Part shown: in pieces, positions 18,122 to 26,960 of the stretch
Layout of the letters: every line of letters starts with the position of its first letter
Numbering within the stretch: position 1 is the first letter of the stretch
Assembly: GCF_050563535.1 (NCBI RefSeq)
Contig: NZ_JBNXUO010000025.1
Span: 12,301-76,300 of the forward strand
Direction of reading: 5' to 3'
DNA: 64,000 nucleotides
DNA from: Falsiroseomonas sp050563535
GTDB taxonomy: Bacteria; Pseudomonadota; Alphaproteobacteria; Acetobacterales; Acetobacteraceae
Translations under genes and position numbers: made by a program
The notes under the pieces: model-generated
What the model saw: the letters and a program-made list of their open reading frames with translations, nothing else
Databases searched by the model: none
Told to the model about the DNA's origin: nothing

Positions 18122-21100
18122 CGCAGCGCAGCCGGCGGCCCCGCCGCACCTTCGCCGACCGCGCGGCGCATTTCCTGCGCGACTGGTCCGTGCCGCGCCA
18201 GCTTGCGGGCCAGCCCGAGACGACCAAGGCGGCCGAGAGCGAGGCATCGCGCGGCCTGCGCCCGCGGCTGGAACAGGCGGACAAGGTCGGCACCTCGATC
18301 TGCCCCTATTGCGCCGTGGGTTGCGCGCAGCTCGTCCATGCGAAGGGCGGCAGGCCGATCGCGGTGGAGGGCGACCCGCGCAGCCCGATCAACCAGGGCA
18401 CGCTGTGCCCAAAGGGCGCCGCGACCTTCGGGCTGATGACCAGCCCGCAGCGCCTGGACCGCTGCCTGCACCGCGCACCGGGCGCGACCGAATGGCGCGA
18501 GGTGGAGCTGGACTGGGCGATGGAGCGCATCGCGCAGCTCACGAAGCGCACGCGCGACGAGAGCTTCGTGACGCACCTGCCGGACGGCACCCGCGTCAAC
18601 CACACCCTCGCCATCGCCTCGCTGGGCGGCGCGACGCTCGACAACGAGGAGAACTACCTCATCAAGAAGCTGTTCTCCGCCGGGCTCGGGGCGGTGTTCA
18701 TAGAGAACCAGGCACGCGTCTGACACAACAATTCGGTGCCCAGTCTGGGTGCCACCTTCGGCCGGGGCGCGGCGACCATGCCGCAATGGGACCTCGCGAA
18801 GTCGGACGTCATCCTCGTGATGGGGTCCAACATCGCCGAGAACCACCCGATCGCCTTCCGCTTCGCGCTGCAGGCCAAGGCGCGCGGGGCGACGATCATC
18901 CATGCCGATCCGCGCTTCACCCGCACCTCGGCGCTGGCCGACATCTATGCGCCGCTGCGCGCCGGGTCCGACATCGCCTTCCTCGGCGGGCTGATCCGGC
19001 ACGTGCTGGAAAACGACCTGTGGTTCCGCGACTTCGCGCTGGCCTACACCAATCTCTCGACCATCGTCGGGCCAGACTACAAGGGGCCGGAGGAGCTGGA
19101 CGGCTACTTCTCCGGCTGGAACGAGGAGGGGCGCCGCTACTCGCCGGAGAGCTGGCAGTATGATGGCGTCGTCGTGCCCTCCTCCCTCGCGGAAGGCTAT
19201 GTGGAGATCGAGGGCTTCGCCGAGGCGACGAAGCGCCTGCACGAGGGCCCGACGCCGAAGGACCCCAGCCTGCTCCACCCGCGCTGCGTCTACCAGGTCA
19301 TGCGCCGCCACTTCGCGCGCTACACGCCCGGGATGGTGGAGCGCGTCACCGGCTGCCCGCGCGAGGTCTTCCTGAAGGTGGCCGACGCGCTGGTGCGCAA
19401 TTCGGGCCGGGAGAGGACGGGCGCGATCTGCTACGCGGTGGGCTGGAACCACCACACAAAGGGCGCGCAGGTGATCCGCGCGGGCGCGATCCTGCAGGCG
19501 CTGCTCGGCAATGTGGGCCGCCCCGGCGGCGGGCTTCTGGCGCTGCGCGGGCACACCTCGATCCAGGGCAGCACGGACATCTCGACGCTCTACGACCTGC
19601 TGCCGGGCTACCTGCCGCAGCCGCACGCCTTCCGCCCGCACGACACGCTGGCGCGCTACCTGGAGGTCGAGACGAACCCCACCGGCTGGTGGCACAACTT
19701 CCCGAAATACTACGTCTCCCTCCTGCGGGCCTTCTATGGCGACGCTGCCACGCCCGCGAACGGCATGGGCCACGACCTGATGCCGCGCATCACCGGCAAC
19801 CACTCGCAGCTTCCCCTGACGGTCGCGATGGACACCGGCGTCATCAAGGGCCTGTTCGTGATGGGCCAGAACCCGGTGGTCGGCGGCAGCAACTCGAAGC
19901 TCGTGCAGCGCGGGCTCGCGAAGCTCGAATGGATGGTGGTGCGCGACGTGGCGGAGACCGACACGGCATGCTTCTGGCGCGACGGCCACCTGGTGCGGGA
20001 CGACGGGATGCGGCCGGAGGAGATCGGGACCGAGGTCTTCCTGATGCCGGCCTCGCTCTCCGGCGAGAAGGCCGGCTCCTTCACCAACACGCATCGCCTC
20101 GTGCAGTGGCACGACAAGGTGGTGGAGGCGCCGGGGGACAGCCGTTCGGAGCTGTGGTTCACCTATCACCTCGGCCGCCGCCTGAAGGAGCTTCACGCCG
20201 GCAGCGAGCGGGCGGAGGACGCGGCCATCCGCGCGCTGCTGTGGGACTATCCGGTGGATGCGAAGGGCGAGCCGGATGCCGAGGCGGTGCTGCGCGAGAT
20301 CAACGGCTACACCTGGCCTGGCCGGGAGCAGGTCTCCTCCTTCACCGACCTGAAGGATGACGGCTCCACCGCCTGCGGGTGCTGGATCTACGGCGGGGTC
20401 TTCCCGGAGCCCGGACGCAACCTGGCGCGCAGCCGCGAGCCGGATGGGCCGGATGGGCCGGGCACGCATCTCGGCTGGGGCTACGCCTGGCCGGACAACC
20501 GCCGCACGCTGAACAACCGCGCCTCCGCCGATCCCGCGGGCCGGCCCTGGTCGGAGCGCAAGCGGCTCGTCTGGTGGGACGAGGCGGAGGGAGCCTGGAG
20601 GGGCCCGGACAAGGTGGATTTCCCCCCGACCAAGCGGCCCGACTACGAGCCGGACTGGTCGAGGAAGCCCGCCGGCATGGATGCGCTCTCGGGCACGCAG
20701 CCCTTCATCATGATCCCGGACGGCGTCGCGGGGTTGTTCGTGCCCTCCGGCCTCAAGGACGGGCCGCTGCCCGAGCACTACGAGCCCACGGAGACGCCGG
20801 TGCGCAACGCCTTCCACCCCGGGGTGGAGGGCAATCCCGCCGCGCCGCGCTGGGTCTACGACCGCAACCCGATCGCGCAGCCCGGCGACCCGCGCTTCCC
20901 GCATGTGCTGACCACCTTCCGGCTGACGGAACACCATTCCGGCGGCACGCCCACGCGCATCGTGCCCACCACGGCCGAGCTGCAGCCGGAGGGCTTCTGC
21001 GAGATCCCGACCGAGCTGGCGCGGAGCCTGGGCATCCGCAGCACGGACTGGGTCGTGGTCTCGACCCCGCGCGGCGAGATCGAGACGCGCGCGCTGGTCA

Positions 21101-21309
21101 CCGACCGGCTGCGGCCCTTCACGCTGGATGGCGGGCAGGTCGTGCACCAGCTCGGCCTGCCCTGGCACTATGGCTGGTCCGGCTACGCCAGGGGCGATGT
21201 CGCCAACGTGCTGACCGCCGTGGTCGGCGACCCGAACACCGGCATGCACGAGAACAAGGCGCTGGCCTGCGCGCTGCGCCCCGGCCGCCTGGCAGGGAGG
21301 AGTGGCTGA
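18118..21309 (+). CDS. fdnG: Selenocysteine-containing formate dehydrogenase, catalytic alpha subunit (in-frame UGA = Sec202)
   Basis: A 1063-residue molybdopterin oxidoreductase oxidising formate to CO2. An N-terminal 4Fe-4S motif, CPYCAVGCAQLVH with LCPKG after it (about residues 62-100), is followed by ENQARV, a UGA codon, then HNNSVPSLGATFGRGAATM. This is exactly where type-N formate dehydrogenases carry Sec, normally ARxUHSxTV. The frame is the same on both sides of the UGA, so it is neither a frameshift nor two genes. Later landmarks are MGSNIAENHP, HADPRFTRTSALAD, VTGCPREVF, GNVGRPGGGLLALRGH and MGQNPVVGG. No Tat signal is visible at the N-terminus, suggesting a cytoplasmic-side enzyme. 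It is the second gene of a six-gene operon with FeS, membrane and formate-channel genes; selB and tRNA-Sec lie nearby. Confidence 0.95.
18721..18753 (+). promoter_or_regulatory. Bacterial SECIS element at the selenocysteine UGA
   Basis: The UGA at 18721-18723 is followed by an 11-nt spacer and a hairpin. GGTGCCC (18735-18741) pairs with GGGTGCC (18747-18753), with two G-U wobbles, around the loop AGUCU. In E. coli fdhF the spacer is also 11 nt, and the apical loop bound by SelB contains GGUCU. The match in geometry and loop sequence supports Sec insertion here. Confidence 0.88.
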
Positions 21310-22157
21310 TGGACGGCACGGCGCCCGGGCGGCAGGAGGCGGAGATCACCGCGGGGGTGCGGATCGAGCCCGGCCGCAGCTACGGCTTCTTCACCGACAC
21401 CACGCTCTGCATCGGCTGCAAGGCCTGCGAGGTGGCCTGCAAGGAATGGAACGGGCTGCCGGCCGACAACGTCGCGCTGACCGGCCATTCCTACGACAAC
21501 ACCGGCCGGCTCGGCGCCCACACCTGGCGGCATGTGACCTTCCTGGAGCGGGACGCGCGCGCGACGGAGATGCCGCCCTACCAGTCGGGCTGGCTGATGA
21601 TGTCCGATGTCTGCAAGCACTGCGACCCGGCGCCCTGCCTGGAGGCCTGCCCCACGGGGGCCCTGTTCCGCACGGAGTTCGACACCGTGGTGGTGCAGCA
21701 GGACATCTGCAACGGCTGCGGCTACTGCGTGCCGGCCTGCCCCTTCGGCGTGGTGGAACTGGCGAAGGAGGACGGCAAGGCGCACAAGTGCACGCTCTGC
21801 TACGACCGGCTGAAGGGCGGGCTGGAACCCGCATGCGCCAAGGCCTGCCCCACCGACAGCATCCAGTTCGGCGTGGTGGAGGACCTGGTCGGGCGTGCGG
21901 AAGGCCGCGTCGCGAAGCTGAAGGAACAGGGCCAGGCGAACGCCTATCTCTACGGCACGCCGGGCGGGCCCGGCGCGACGGGCGGGCTCAGGCGCCTCAA
22001 CGCCTTCTTCCTGCTGACCGACCGGCCGGAGCGCTACAACCTGCCGCCCGCCCCGTCCCGCCCCGCGCGCAACGCGCGGCCTGCCTTCCTGGCGGGCCTC
22101 GCCACGATGGCGGGGCTGGCCGTGGCGGCAGCGATCATCGGGGTGGGGCGGCGATGA
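21309..22157 (+). CDS. fdnH: Formate dehydrogenase FeS (beta) subunit
   Basis: 282 residues with four ferredoxin-type cysteine clusters: CIGCKACEVACKEWN (about residue 37), CKHCDPAPCLEACPTGALF (about 102), CNGCGYCVPACPFGVV (about 136) and CTLCYDRL with CAKACPTDSIQFG (about 163-185). A hydrophobic C-terminal helix (AFLAGLATMAGLAVAAAIIG) would anchor it to the membrane, as in FdnH/FdoH. It carries electrons from the catalytic subunit to the membrane subunit. Its ATG overlaps the stop of the alpha-subunit gene, and its stop overlaps the next start. Confidence 0.93.
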   Translation: MDGTAPGRQEAEITAGVRIEPGRSYGFFTDTTLCIGCKACEVACKEWNGLPADNVALTGHSYDNTGRLGAHTWRHVTFLERDARATEMPPYQSGWLMMSDVCKHCDPAPCLEACPTGALFRTEFDTVVVQQDICNGCGYCVPACPFGVVELAKEDGKAHKCTLCYDRLKGGLEPACAKACPTDSIQFGVVEDLVGRAEGRVAKLKEQGQANAYLYGTPGGPGATGGLRRLNAFFLLTDRPERYNLPPAPSRPARNARPAFLAGLATMAGLAVAAAIIGVGRR

Positions 22158-23128
22158 GCGCCCCGGTGGAGAAGCCCGCCCTGCCGCCGGGCGTGCAGCC
22201 CGAATGGCGGGGCGAGACCTATCACGGCCGCCCGGTGACGAAGGCCAGCGGCTTCGACTGGAAGGTGTCCTTCTACATCGTCACGCTCGGCGTCGCGGGC
22301 GCCAGCCAGGTGATCGCCGCCATCGCCCGCGCACGCCCCGAAGGCGCGGGCCTGGCGCGGCGCGCGCGTCTCCTCGCGCTCGGCGGCAGCATCGTCGGGC
22401 CGCTGGTGCTGATCCGGCACCTCAAGACGCCACGGCGTTGGTACAACATGCTGCGGATCGCCCGCCCCACCTCGCCCATGTCGCTCGGCTCCTGGCTTCT
22501 CGCGGGCTTCGGGGCGCTGAGCGGCCTTGCTGCGCTGGGCGAGATGCTCGGCCGGCGGCTTCCCTTCGCGCGTCGTGTCGCGGATGCCGCACAGGGGCCG
22601 GCCGCGGTCGCGGGCGCGGGGATGTCCGTCTACACCGCCGGCCTGCTTGCCTCCACCTCCACGCCGCTCTGGGCCGCGGCGCCGGCACCGCTCGCCGCGC
22701 AGTTCGGCGCCGCCTCCATGGCGGGCGCGGCCTCCGCGCTCGCCCTCGCGCAGCGCGCGGCCGGGGAGGAGGCGAGCGCGCGGCGACTGGAGACGCTCGC
22801 GATGCTGGCCGGTGTGGCCGAGATGCTGGCGGCGCGCGAGACGGAGCGGCGCTGGGAGGCCAAGGGGCTGGACCGGCCGATCCGCACCGGCGAGGCGGGG
22901 GCGCTGAACGGGCTCGGCGGCAAGGCGCTGGGCATCCTGCTGCCGCTCGCGGCGCATGGCGCGGGCCGCGCGATCGGCGGGCGCGCCGGGACATTGCTAC
23001 CCGAACTCGCCTCCTTCGCCATGCTGCTCGGCGGCGCGGCCATGCGCCATTCGGTGCTGCTGGCCGGCAATGAGAGCGCCTGCCGCCCGGAGCACGCCTT
23101 CCGCGTGACGCAGGAGGCGCGGCGATGA
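22154..23128 (+). CDS. NrfD/PsrC-like integral membrane subunit of the formate dehydrogenase
   Basis: A 324-residue protein with about eight hydrophobic segments. The N-terminal TYHGRPVTKASGFDWKVSFY and the block HLKTPRRWYNMLRIARPTS followed by PMSLGSWLLAGFGAL resemble the NrfD/PsrC quinone-reactive family (typically ...P.SPMS.GSW). It probably anchors the alpha-beta dimer and passes electrons to quinone. This differs from the usual FdnI cytochrome b gamma subunit: I see no conserved haem-ligating His pattern. Start ATGA-overlaps the beta-subunit gene. Confidence 0.8.
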   Translation: MSAPVEKPALPPGVQPEWRGETYHGRPVTKASGFDWKVSFYIVTLGVAGASQVIAAIARARPEGAGLARRARLLALGGSIVGPLVLIRHLKTPRRWYNMLRIARPTSPMSLGSWLLAGFGALSGLAALGEMLGRRLPFARRVADAAQGPAAVAGAGMSVYTAGLLASTSTPLWAAAPAPLAAQFGAASMAGAASALALAQRAAGEEASARRLETLAMLAGVAEMLAARETERRWEAKGLDRPIRTGEAGALNGLGGKALGILLPLAAHGAGRAIGGRAGTLLPELASFAMLLGGAAMRHSVLLAGNESACRPEHAFRVTQEARR

Positions 23129-23421
23129 CGGAGGTGTCCGGGGCGCGCCGGGCGGCGCTTGCGGCGCTGGACCGGTTGCTGGCCGACGCCCCGCCCTGCA
23201 CGGCGCAGGAAGGGATGGACGCCGTGCGCTGTTCCGTCGCCTGGCGCGACGCGCTGGTGGCGCGGCGCCGGGCGCAGGGCGCCTCGCCCGCGCTGGATCG
23301 CGACCTGGCCCTGTCCAACGGCGTGCTCGGCCTCACCTGGTCGGGCGTGGTGCCCGTCAGTGGCTTCCGGCGCGAAAGGCTGGTCAAGGCGCGCGAGGCC
23401 CTGCTGGAAGCGGGCGGATGA
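23125..23421 (+). CDS. Small soluble protein of unknown function in the formate operon
   Basis: 98 residues, start overlapping the membrane subunit stop and stop overlapping the FocA-like start (ATGA on both sides), so it is certainly part of the operon. It is mostly helical, with no TM segment or metal motif beyond two Cys (PPCTAQEGMDAVRCSVAW). The C-terminal half GVLGLTWSGVVPVSGFRRERLVKAREALLEAG looks conserved in style, but I do not recognise a family. A function linked to formate handling is inferred only from position. Confidence 0.75.
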   Translation: MTEVSGARRAALAALDRLLADAPPCTAQEGMDAVRCSVAWRDALVARRRAQGASPALDRDLALSNGVLGLTWSGVVPVSGFRRERLVKAREALLEAGG

Positions 23422-24272
23422 GCGGCGCTGCAAGCCCGGCGCCGGATGCGCGCCCGCCGGGGAAGATCGCGGAGACCGCCAGCGCGAAGGGGGCGAGGAA
23501 GGCGGCGCTGGAGTGGCCCGTCCTTTCCGTCCTCGCGGTGCTGGCAGGCGCCTATATCGGCTTCGGCGGCCTGTTCTTCCTGCTCGCCCAGGCCGGGGCC
23601 GAGGCGATGCCCTACGGCGCTGCGCAGGTGCTGGGCGGGGTGGTCTTCTCGCTCGGCCTCATCCTCGTGCTGGTGGGCGGGGCGGAACTGTTCACGGGCA
23701 ACACGCTGCTGGTCGTCGCCTGGGCGGAAGGGCGCGCGGGCTTCGCGCCGGTGCTCTGGGCGCTCGGCCTCGCCTGGGTGATGAACTTCCTGGGCGCCGT
23801 CGCGCTCGCGGCGCTCGCCTTCGTGGCGGATGTGCACATGCTGGGCGACGGCGCGCTGGGCGCGGCGGCGCTGCGGGTGGCCGAGCGGAAGTCGGAACTC
23901 GGCTTCGCCACCGCGCTCGCCAGCGGCGTCGCGGCGAACATCCTCGTCTGCCTGGCGGTCTGGCTTGCCTTCGGGGCACGCAGCGCGGCGGACAAGGTGC
24001 TGGTCATCGTGCCCCCCATCGCCGCCTTCGTCGCGCTGGGCCTGGAGCATTCGGTCGCGAACATGTCGCTGATCCCCTTCGGCTGGATGGTGCGCGACGG
24101 GGCCGGAGCCGGGTTCTGGGTGCAGACGGGCCTCGATCCGGCCGCCCATGCCGCGATCGGCCTCGGCGGGCTGTTCGGCAACCTGCTGCCGGTGACGATC
24201 GGCAACGTGATCGGCGGCTTCCTCGTCGGCGGTGCCTACTGGCTCGCCTATCTCAGGCCGAAAGGCGACTGA
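23418..24272 (+). CDS. focA: Formate/nitrite transporter family channel (FocA-like)
   Basis: 284 residues with six predicted membrane helices. FNT signatures are AGAYIGFGGLFFLL, GGAELFTGNTLLVVAW, LGLEHSVANMSLIPFG (central His) and GNLLPVTIGNVIGGFLVG. The N-terminal 35 residues are a longer hydrophilic tail than in FocA. The channel probably imports formate for the dehydrogenase encoded upstream in the same operon. Nitrite or hydrosulfide are alternative FNT substrates, but the context favours formate. Confidence 0.9.
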   Translation: MSGAASPAPDARPPGKIAETASAKGARKAALEWPVLSVLAVLAGAYIGFGGLFFLLAQAGAEAMPYGAAQVLGGVVFSLGLILVLVGGAELFTGNTLLVVAWAEGRAGFAPVLWALGLAWVMNFLGAVALAALAFVADVHMLGDGALGAAALRVAERKSELGFATALASGVAANILVCLAVWLAFGARSAADKVLVIVPPIAAFVALGLEHSVANMSLIPFGWMVRDGAGAGFWVQTGLDPAAHAAIGLGGLFGNLLPVTIGNVIGGFLVGGAYWLAYLRPKGD

Positions 24273-24396
24273 CCCGCATCAAGCAAAGGGCGACCTGCGG
24301 CCCGCGCAGCGGGCCGAGCGCCCGAACGGGCGCCGCCGCCAGTGTGGCGAGCCAAGCGGCCGGAGGCCGCGCCCGGCGCTTGAGGTCACACAACAA

Positions 24397-24429
24397 GCCT
24401 CCGCCGTTGTCGAAGGCAACGGCGGAGGC
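24397..24429. terminator. 13-bp perfect hairpin between the formate operon and tRNA-Sec
   Basis: GCCTCCGCCGTTG (24397-24409) and CAACGGCGGAGGC (24417-24429) are perfect inverted repeats with a 7-nt loop. It sits between two converging transcription units (formate operon plus, selB/tRNA-Sec minus). The right arm covers the 3' acceptor strand of tRNA-Sec. On the minus strand the hairpin is followed by TTGTTGTGTG, a weak U-run, so it is probably the tRNA-Sec terminator and may also stop plus-strand readthrough. Confidence 0.65.
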
Positions 24430-24513
24430 GGATGGGAATCGAACCCACCATCCGGGGTGAGCGGATCAGCGGTTTTGAAGACCGTGGGGGCCACCAGGCC
24501 GCCTGTCGCCTCC
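24423..24513 (-). tRNA. selC: tRNA-Sec (anticodon UCA)
   Basis: A 91-nt tRNA. It starts GGAGGCGA, has a long extended D arm, anticodon stem-loop CGGTCTTCAAAACCG with UCA anticodon, a long variable arm (ATCC...GGAT), a T arm with TTCGATT, and the acceptor strand CCGCCTCC plus discriminator G. The CCA end is not fully encoded (G-CC-G). Seven acceptor pairs are perfect and the eighth would be an A-C mismatch. It begins six bases after the selB stop, so the two are co-transcribed. It decodes the UGA in the formate dehydrogenase gene. Confidence 0.95.
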
Positions 24514-24519
24514 GTGGCA

Positions 24520-26400
24520 TCAACCTCGTTGCGCGGGCGTGGTTCCCCCGGCCAGGTGCCGGCGGTCGCCCTTGCGGCGCGTGAAGCGCTCGGCATCCAG
24601 CCGTTCCAGCAGCGGGATCGCGTAGCGGCGCGAGATGCCGAGCAGCCGTCCGCATTCCCCGGCGGCGAAGCCGTCCGGCCGCGCGGCGAAATGCACGCGG
24701 ATGGCGCGGCGCGCCAGGTCGAGCGCGTCGCGGTGGAAGACGACCTCGCGCTTCTGCACCGCATCGGGCGCGCGCACCAGCACCCCGGCGCGCAGCAGGT
24801 GGTGCAGCGCCGCGGCGCGCCGCCGGCAGCGCCCGACCACAGCCTCCGCATCCGGCGGGGCGAGCAGCCCGGCACGGAAGGCGCCTTCCACTTCCGCCAG
24901 CACCGCGCGGTCCGCATCCGACAGCAGCGCAGCCGCGTCGAGGCCGCGCCGGCGCAGCCGGCCGCCCTCCAGCAGCAGGGCGCGGGCGGCGACCAGCCGC
25001 GCCGCCAGCCCCTCCAGCGGCGCGCCCGGCGGCAGGGCGTGGCGCAGCGCGCCGAGATCCGGGCCGGCGCCGGTCGGGTCGCTCCGCTGCGCCGCCTCAA
25101 CCGCCTCCAGCAGGGCGCCTTCCGCCGCCGCGGCCGCATCCCGGTGCAGGACGAGGCCGCCGGCGAGCCGCACGCCCTCCTCCAGCGCCACCGCCGATCC
25201 CGCGAGCCGCGCCAGCACAGCGGCCGGCAGCCCAACCATCCCGGCGTCACGCAGCCGCAGCGCCGCCGCGCCCGGCGCATCGGCGCCCGCCATGGCGGAG
25301 AGCAGCGGCGCATCCCGCATGCGACGCCGCGGCGGGTCCGGGTCCAGCACGACGCCGCCGCCCACGGTGCGCGCGGGCGATGGCAGGCGCAGCACGAAAG
25401 GCTCGCGCACCGGCGTCGCGACCGGCGCATCGAGCCGCAGCTGCGCCACCGCCGTCTCGCCCGGGGCGACCGCGTCGCGGTCGAGCAGGTGCAGCCGCGC
25501 GCCGACCTCCGCCGTGCCCAGCAGCAGGCGCAGCGCCTCGCCGCGCTGCAGCGGCCGCGGGACCGAGGCCAGCAGCGCCACCCGCACGTCGAGCCGCGTC
25601 GCGGCCGCGAGCAGCCCCGGCGTGGCGAGCGCATCGCCCGCCGCGACCGCCCCCCGCTCCGTCCCGCGCAGCGCCACCGCGACGCGGCGGCCGGCGCCCG
25701 CCGCCTCCACCGCCCGGCCGTGGATCTGCAGGCCGCGGATGCGGGCGGGGCGGCGCCCGGGCAGGATCTCCACCTCCTCCCCGATGCGGAGCACGCCGCG
25801 GCGCAGCGCGCCGGTCACCACCGTGCCCGCGCCGGGATGGCTGAAGGCACGGTCGAGCGGCATCCAGGCGCCCTCGCTTGCCGGCCCGGACGGCCCGGCC
25901 AGGCCGCCGAGCAGCCCGGCCAGCTCGGCCAGCCCCTGCCCCGTCAGGGCCGAGGTCACCACCACCGGCCAGTCCCCGAGGCCGAGCCGGCGGGCCAACG
26001 CGCGCGCCTCCTCCGCCGCGCGGGCCGCGCTCTCCGGTGCCGCGCGGTCGGACCGCGTCACCGCGACGACGCCACGGCGGATGCCGAGGATCGCCGCGAT
26101 CTCCGCATGCTCCACCGTCTGGGCGCGCACGCCCTCCGCCGCATCCACCGCCAGCAGCGCGCCGCCCATCGCCGTCGCGCCCGCCACCATCGCGCGCACG
26201 AATCGCTCATGCCCCGGCACGTCCACGAGGTCGAGCTCCGCGCCGCAGGGCGCGAGGAGGCGCGCGAAGCCGAGCACGATGGAGATGCCGCGCGCGCGCT
26301 CCTCCGGCAGCCGGTCCGTCTCGGTGCCGGTCAGCGCGCGCACCAGCGCGGTCTTGCCGTGGTCCACATGGCCCAGCACGCCGACCAGCGCATGCCTCAT
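24520..26400 (-). CDS. selB: Selenocysteine-specific elongation factor SelB
   Basis: 626 residues. The N-terminal GTPase has G1 GHVDHGKTALVRAL, G3 DVPGHERFVRAM (about residue 58), TRSD (NKxD-like, about 110) and TSALTGQG. It is followed by EF-Tu-like domains (HPGAGTVVTGALRRG) and a C-terminal winged-helix region (DALDLARRAIRVHFAARPDGFAAGECGRLLGISRRYAIPLLE) that binds the SECIS loop. SelB delivers Sec-tRNA to UGA codons marked by a SECIS. ATG 26400 (MRHALVGVLGHVDHGK) fits SelB starts; the open frame upstream is spurious. tRNA-Sec follows immediately. Confidence 0.95.
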   Translation of the reverse strand: MRHALVGVLGHVDHGKTALVRALTGTETDRLPEERARGISIVLGFARLLAPCGAELDLVDVPGHERFVRAMVAGATAMGGALLAVDAAEGVRAQTVEHAEIAAILGIRRGVVAVTRSDRAAPESAARAAEEARALARRLGLGDWPVVVTSALTGQGLAELAGLLGGLAGPSGPASEGAWMPLDRAFSHPGAGTVVTGALRRGVLRIGEEVEILPGRRPARIRGLQIHGRAVEAAGAGRRVAVALRGTERGAVAAGDALATPGLLAAATRLDVRVALLASVPRPLQRGEALRLLLGTAEVGARLHLLDRDAVAPGETAVAQLRLDAPVATPVREPFVLRLPSPARTVGGGVVLDPDPPRRRMRDAPLLSAMAGADAPGAAALRLRDAGMVGLPAAVLARLAGSAVALEEGVRLAGGLVLHRDAAAAAEGALLEAVEAAQRSDPTGAGPDLGALRHALPPGAPLEGLAARLVAARALLLEGGRLRRRGLDAAALLSDADRAVLAEVEGAFRAGLLAPPDAEAVVGRCRRRAAALHHLLRAGVLVRAPDAVQKREVVFHRDALDLARRAIRVHFAARPDGFAAGECGRLLGISRRYAIPLLERLDAERFTRRKGDRRHLAGGTTPAQRG

Positions 26401-26564
26401 GCGGCGACGGCTTCGCGCGGCGCGTCGAGGCGGCGCAGCGCGGGCGATGCGGGCGGATCGGCGGCGTCCATGCGCAGGGCTTGAGTCGACGGCGGCGCAT
26501 GGGTTCCCGCAACCCGCCCGCGCGCGGCGAGTTGACGCGGCGCAACCAGGGCGGAAGGCCGCGC

Positions 26565-26960
26565 ATGGCGGAGCACAAGGGCCTCGTCGGGACCGCGGCC
26601 GAGTGGATCGCGCAGGGGCTGGAGGCGGCGGGGCTGGCGGTGCTGGTGCTGGGCGCACTCGCGACGACGCTGATGTTCCTCCGCCGCGGCGTCGCGCAGC
26701 GGTCCTGGGGCGGCGCCTATGAGGGCTACCGCGCCGATCTGGGCCGCGCGATCCTGCTCGGGCTGGAACTGCTGGTGGCGGCGGACATCGCCGGCACGGT
26801 GGCGGCGCCGCTGGACCTGCGGAACATCGCGGCGCTCGCCGTCGTCGTGCTGATCCGCACCTTCCTCAGCTTCTCGCTCGAGGTGGAGATCAACGGGCGC
26901 TGGCCCTGGCAGGGCGGGGGACGTGATCCGGGACCGGCGCGGCGCGATCCACCGGGGTGA
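26565..26960 (+). CDS. DUF1622-family small membrane protein
   Basis: 131 residues with a hydrophilic N-terminus and three hydrophobic segments (AAGLAVLVLGALATTLMFL; LGRAILLGLELLVAADIAGTV; LRNIAALAVVVLIRTFLSF). The block YRADLGRAILLGLELLVAADI followed by FLSFSLEVEINGRWPW is, as I recognise it, the DUF1622 pattern. Function unknown. GGAAGG precedes ATG 26565. The 3' end overlaps actF antisense by 71 bp, so the two genes are convergent and overlapping. Confidence 0.8.
   Translation: MAEHKGLVGTAAEWIAQGLEAAGLAVLVLGALATTLMFLRRGVAQRSWGGAYEGYRADLGRAILLGLELLVAADIAGTVAAPLDLRNIAALAVVVLIRTFLSFSLEVEINGRWPWQGGGRDPGPARRDPPG

Noticed and set aside
18118..18723. Formate dehydrogenase gene appearing as two genes or a nonsense-mutated pseudogene
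   Set aside because: The UGA is at the exact Sec position, the frame continues unchanged, a SECIS hairpin follows at the right spacing, and selB plus tRNA-Sec are nearby.
17812..21249. 1145-codon open frame on the minus strand opposite the formate dehydrogenase
   Set aside because: Antisense shadow caused by GC-rich codons; low-complexity Arg/Ala/Gly composition and no motifs.
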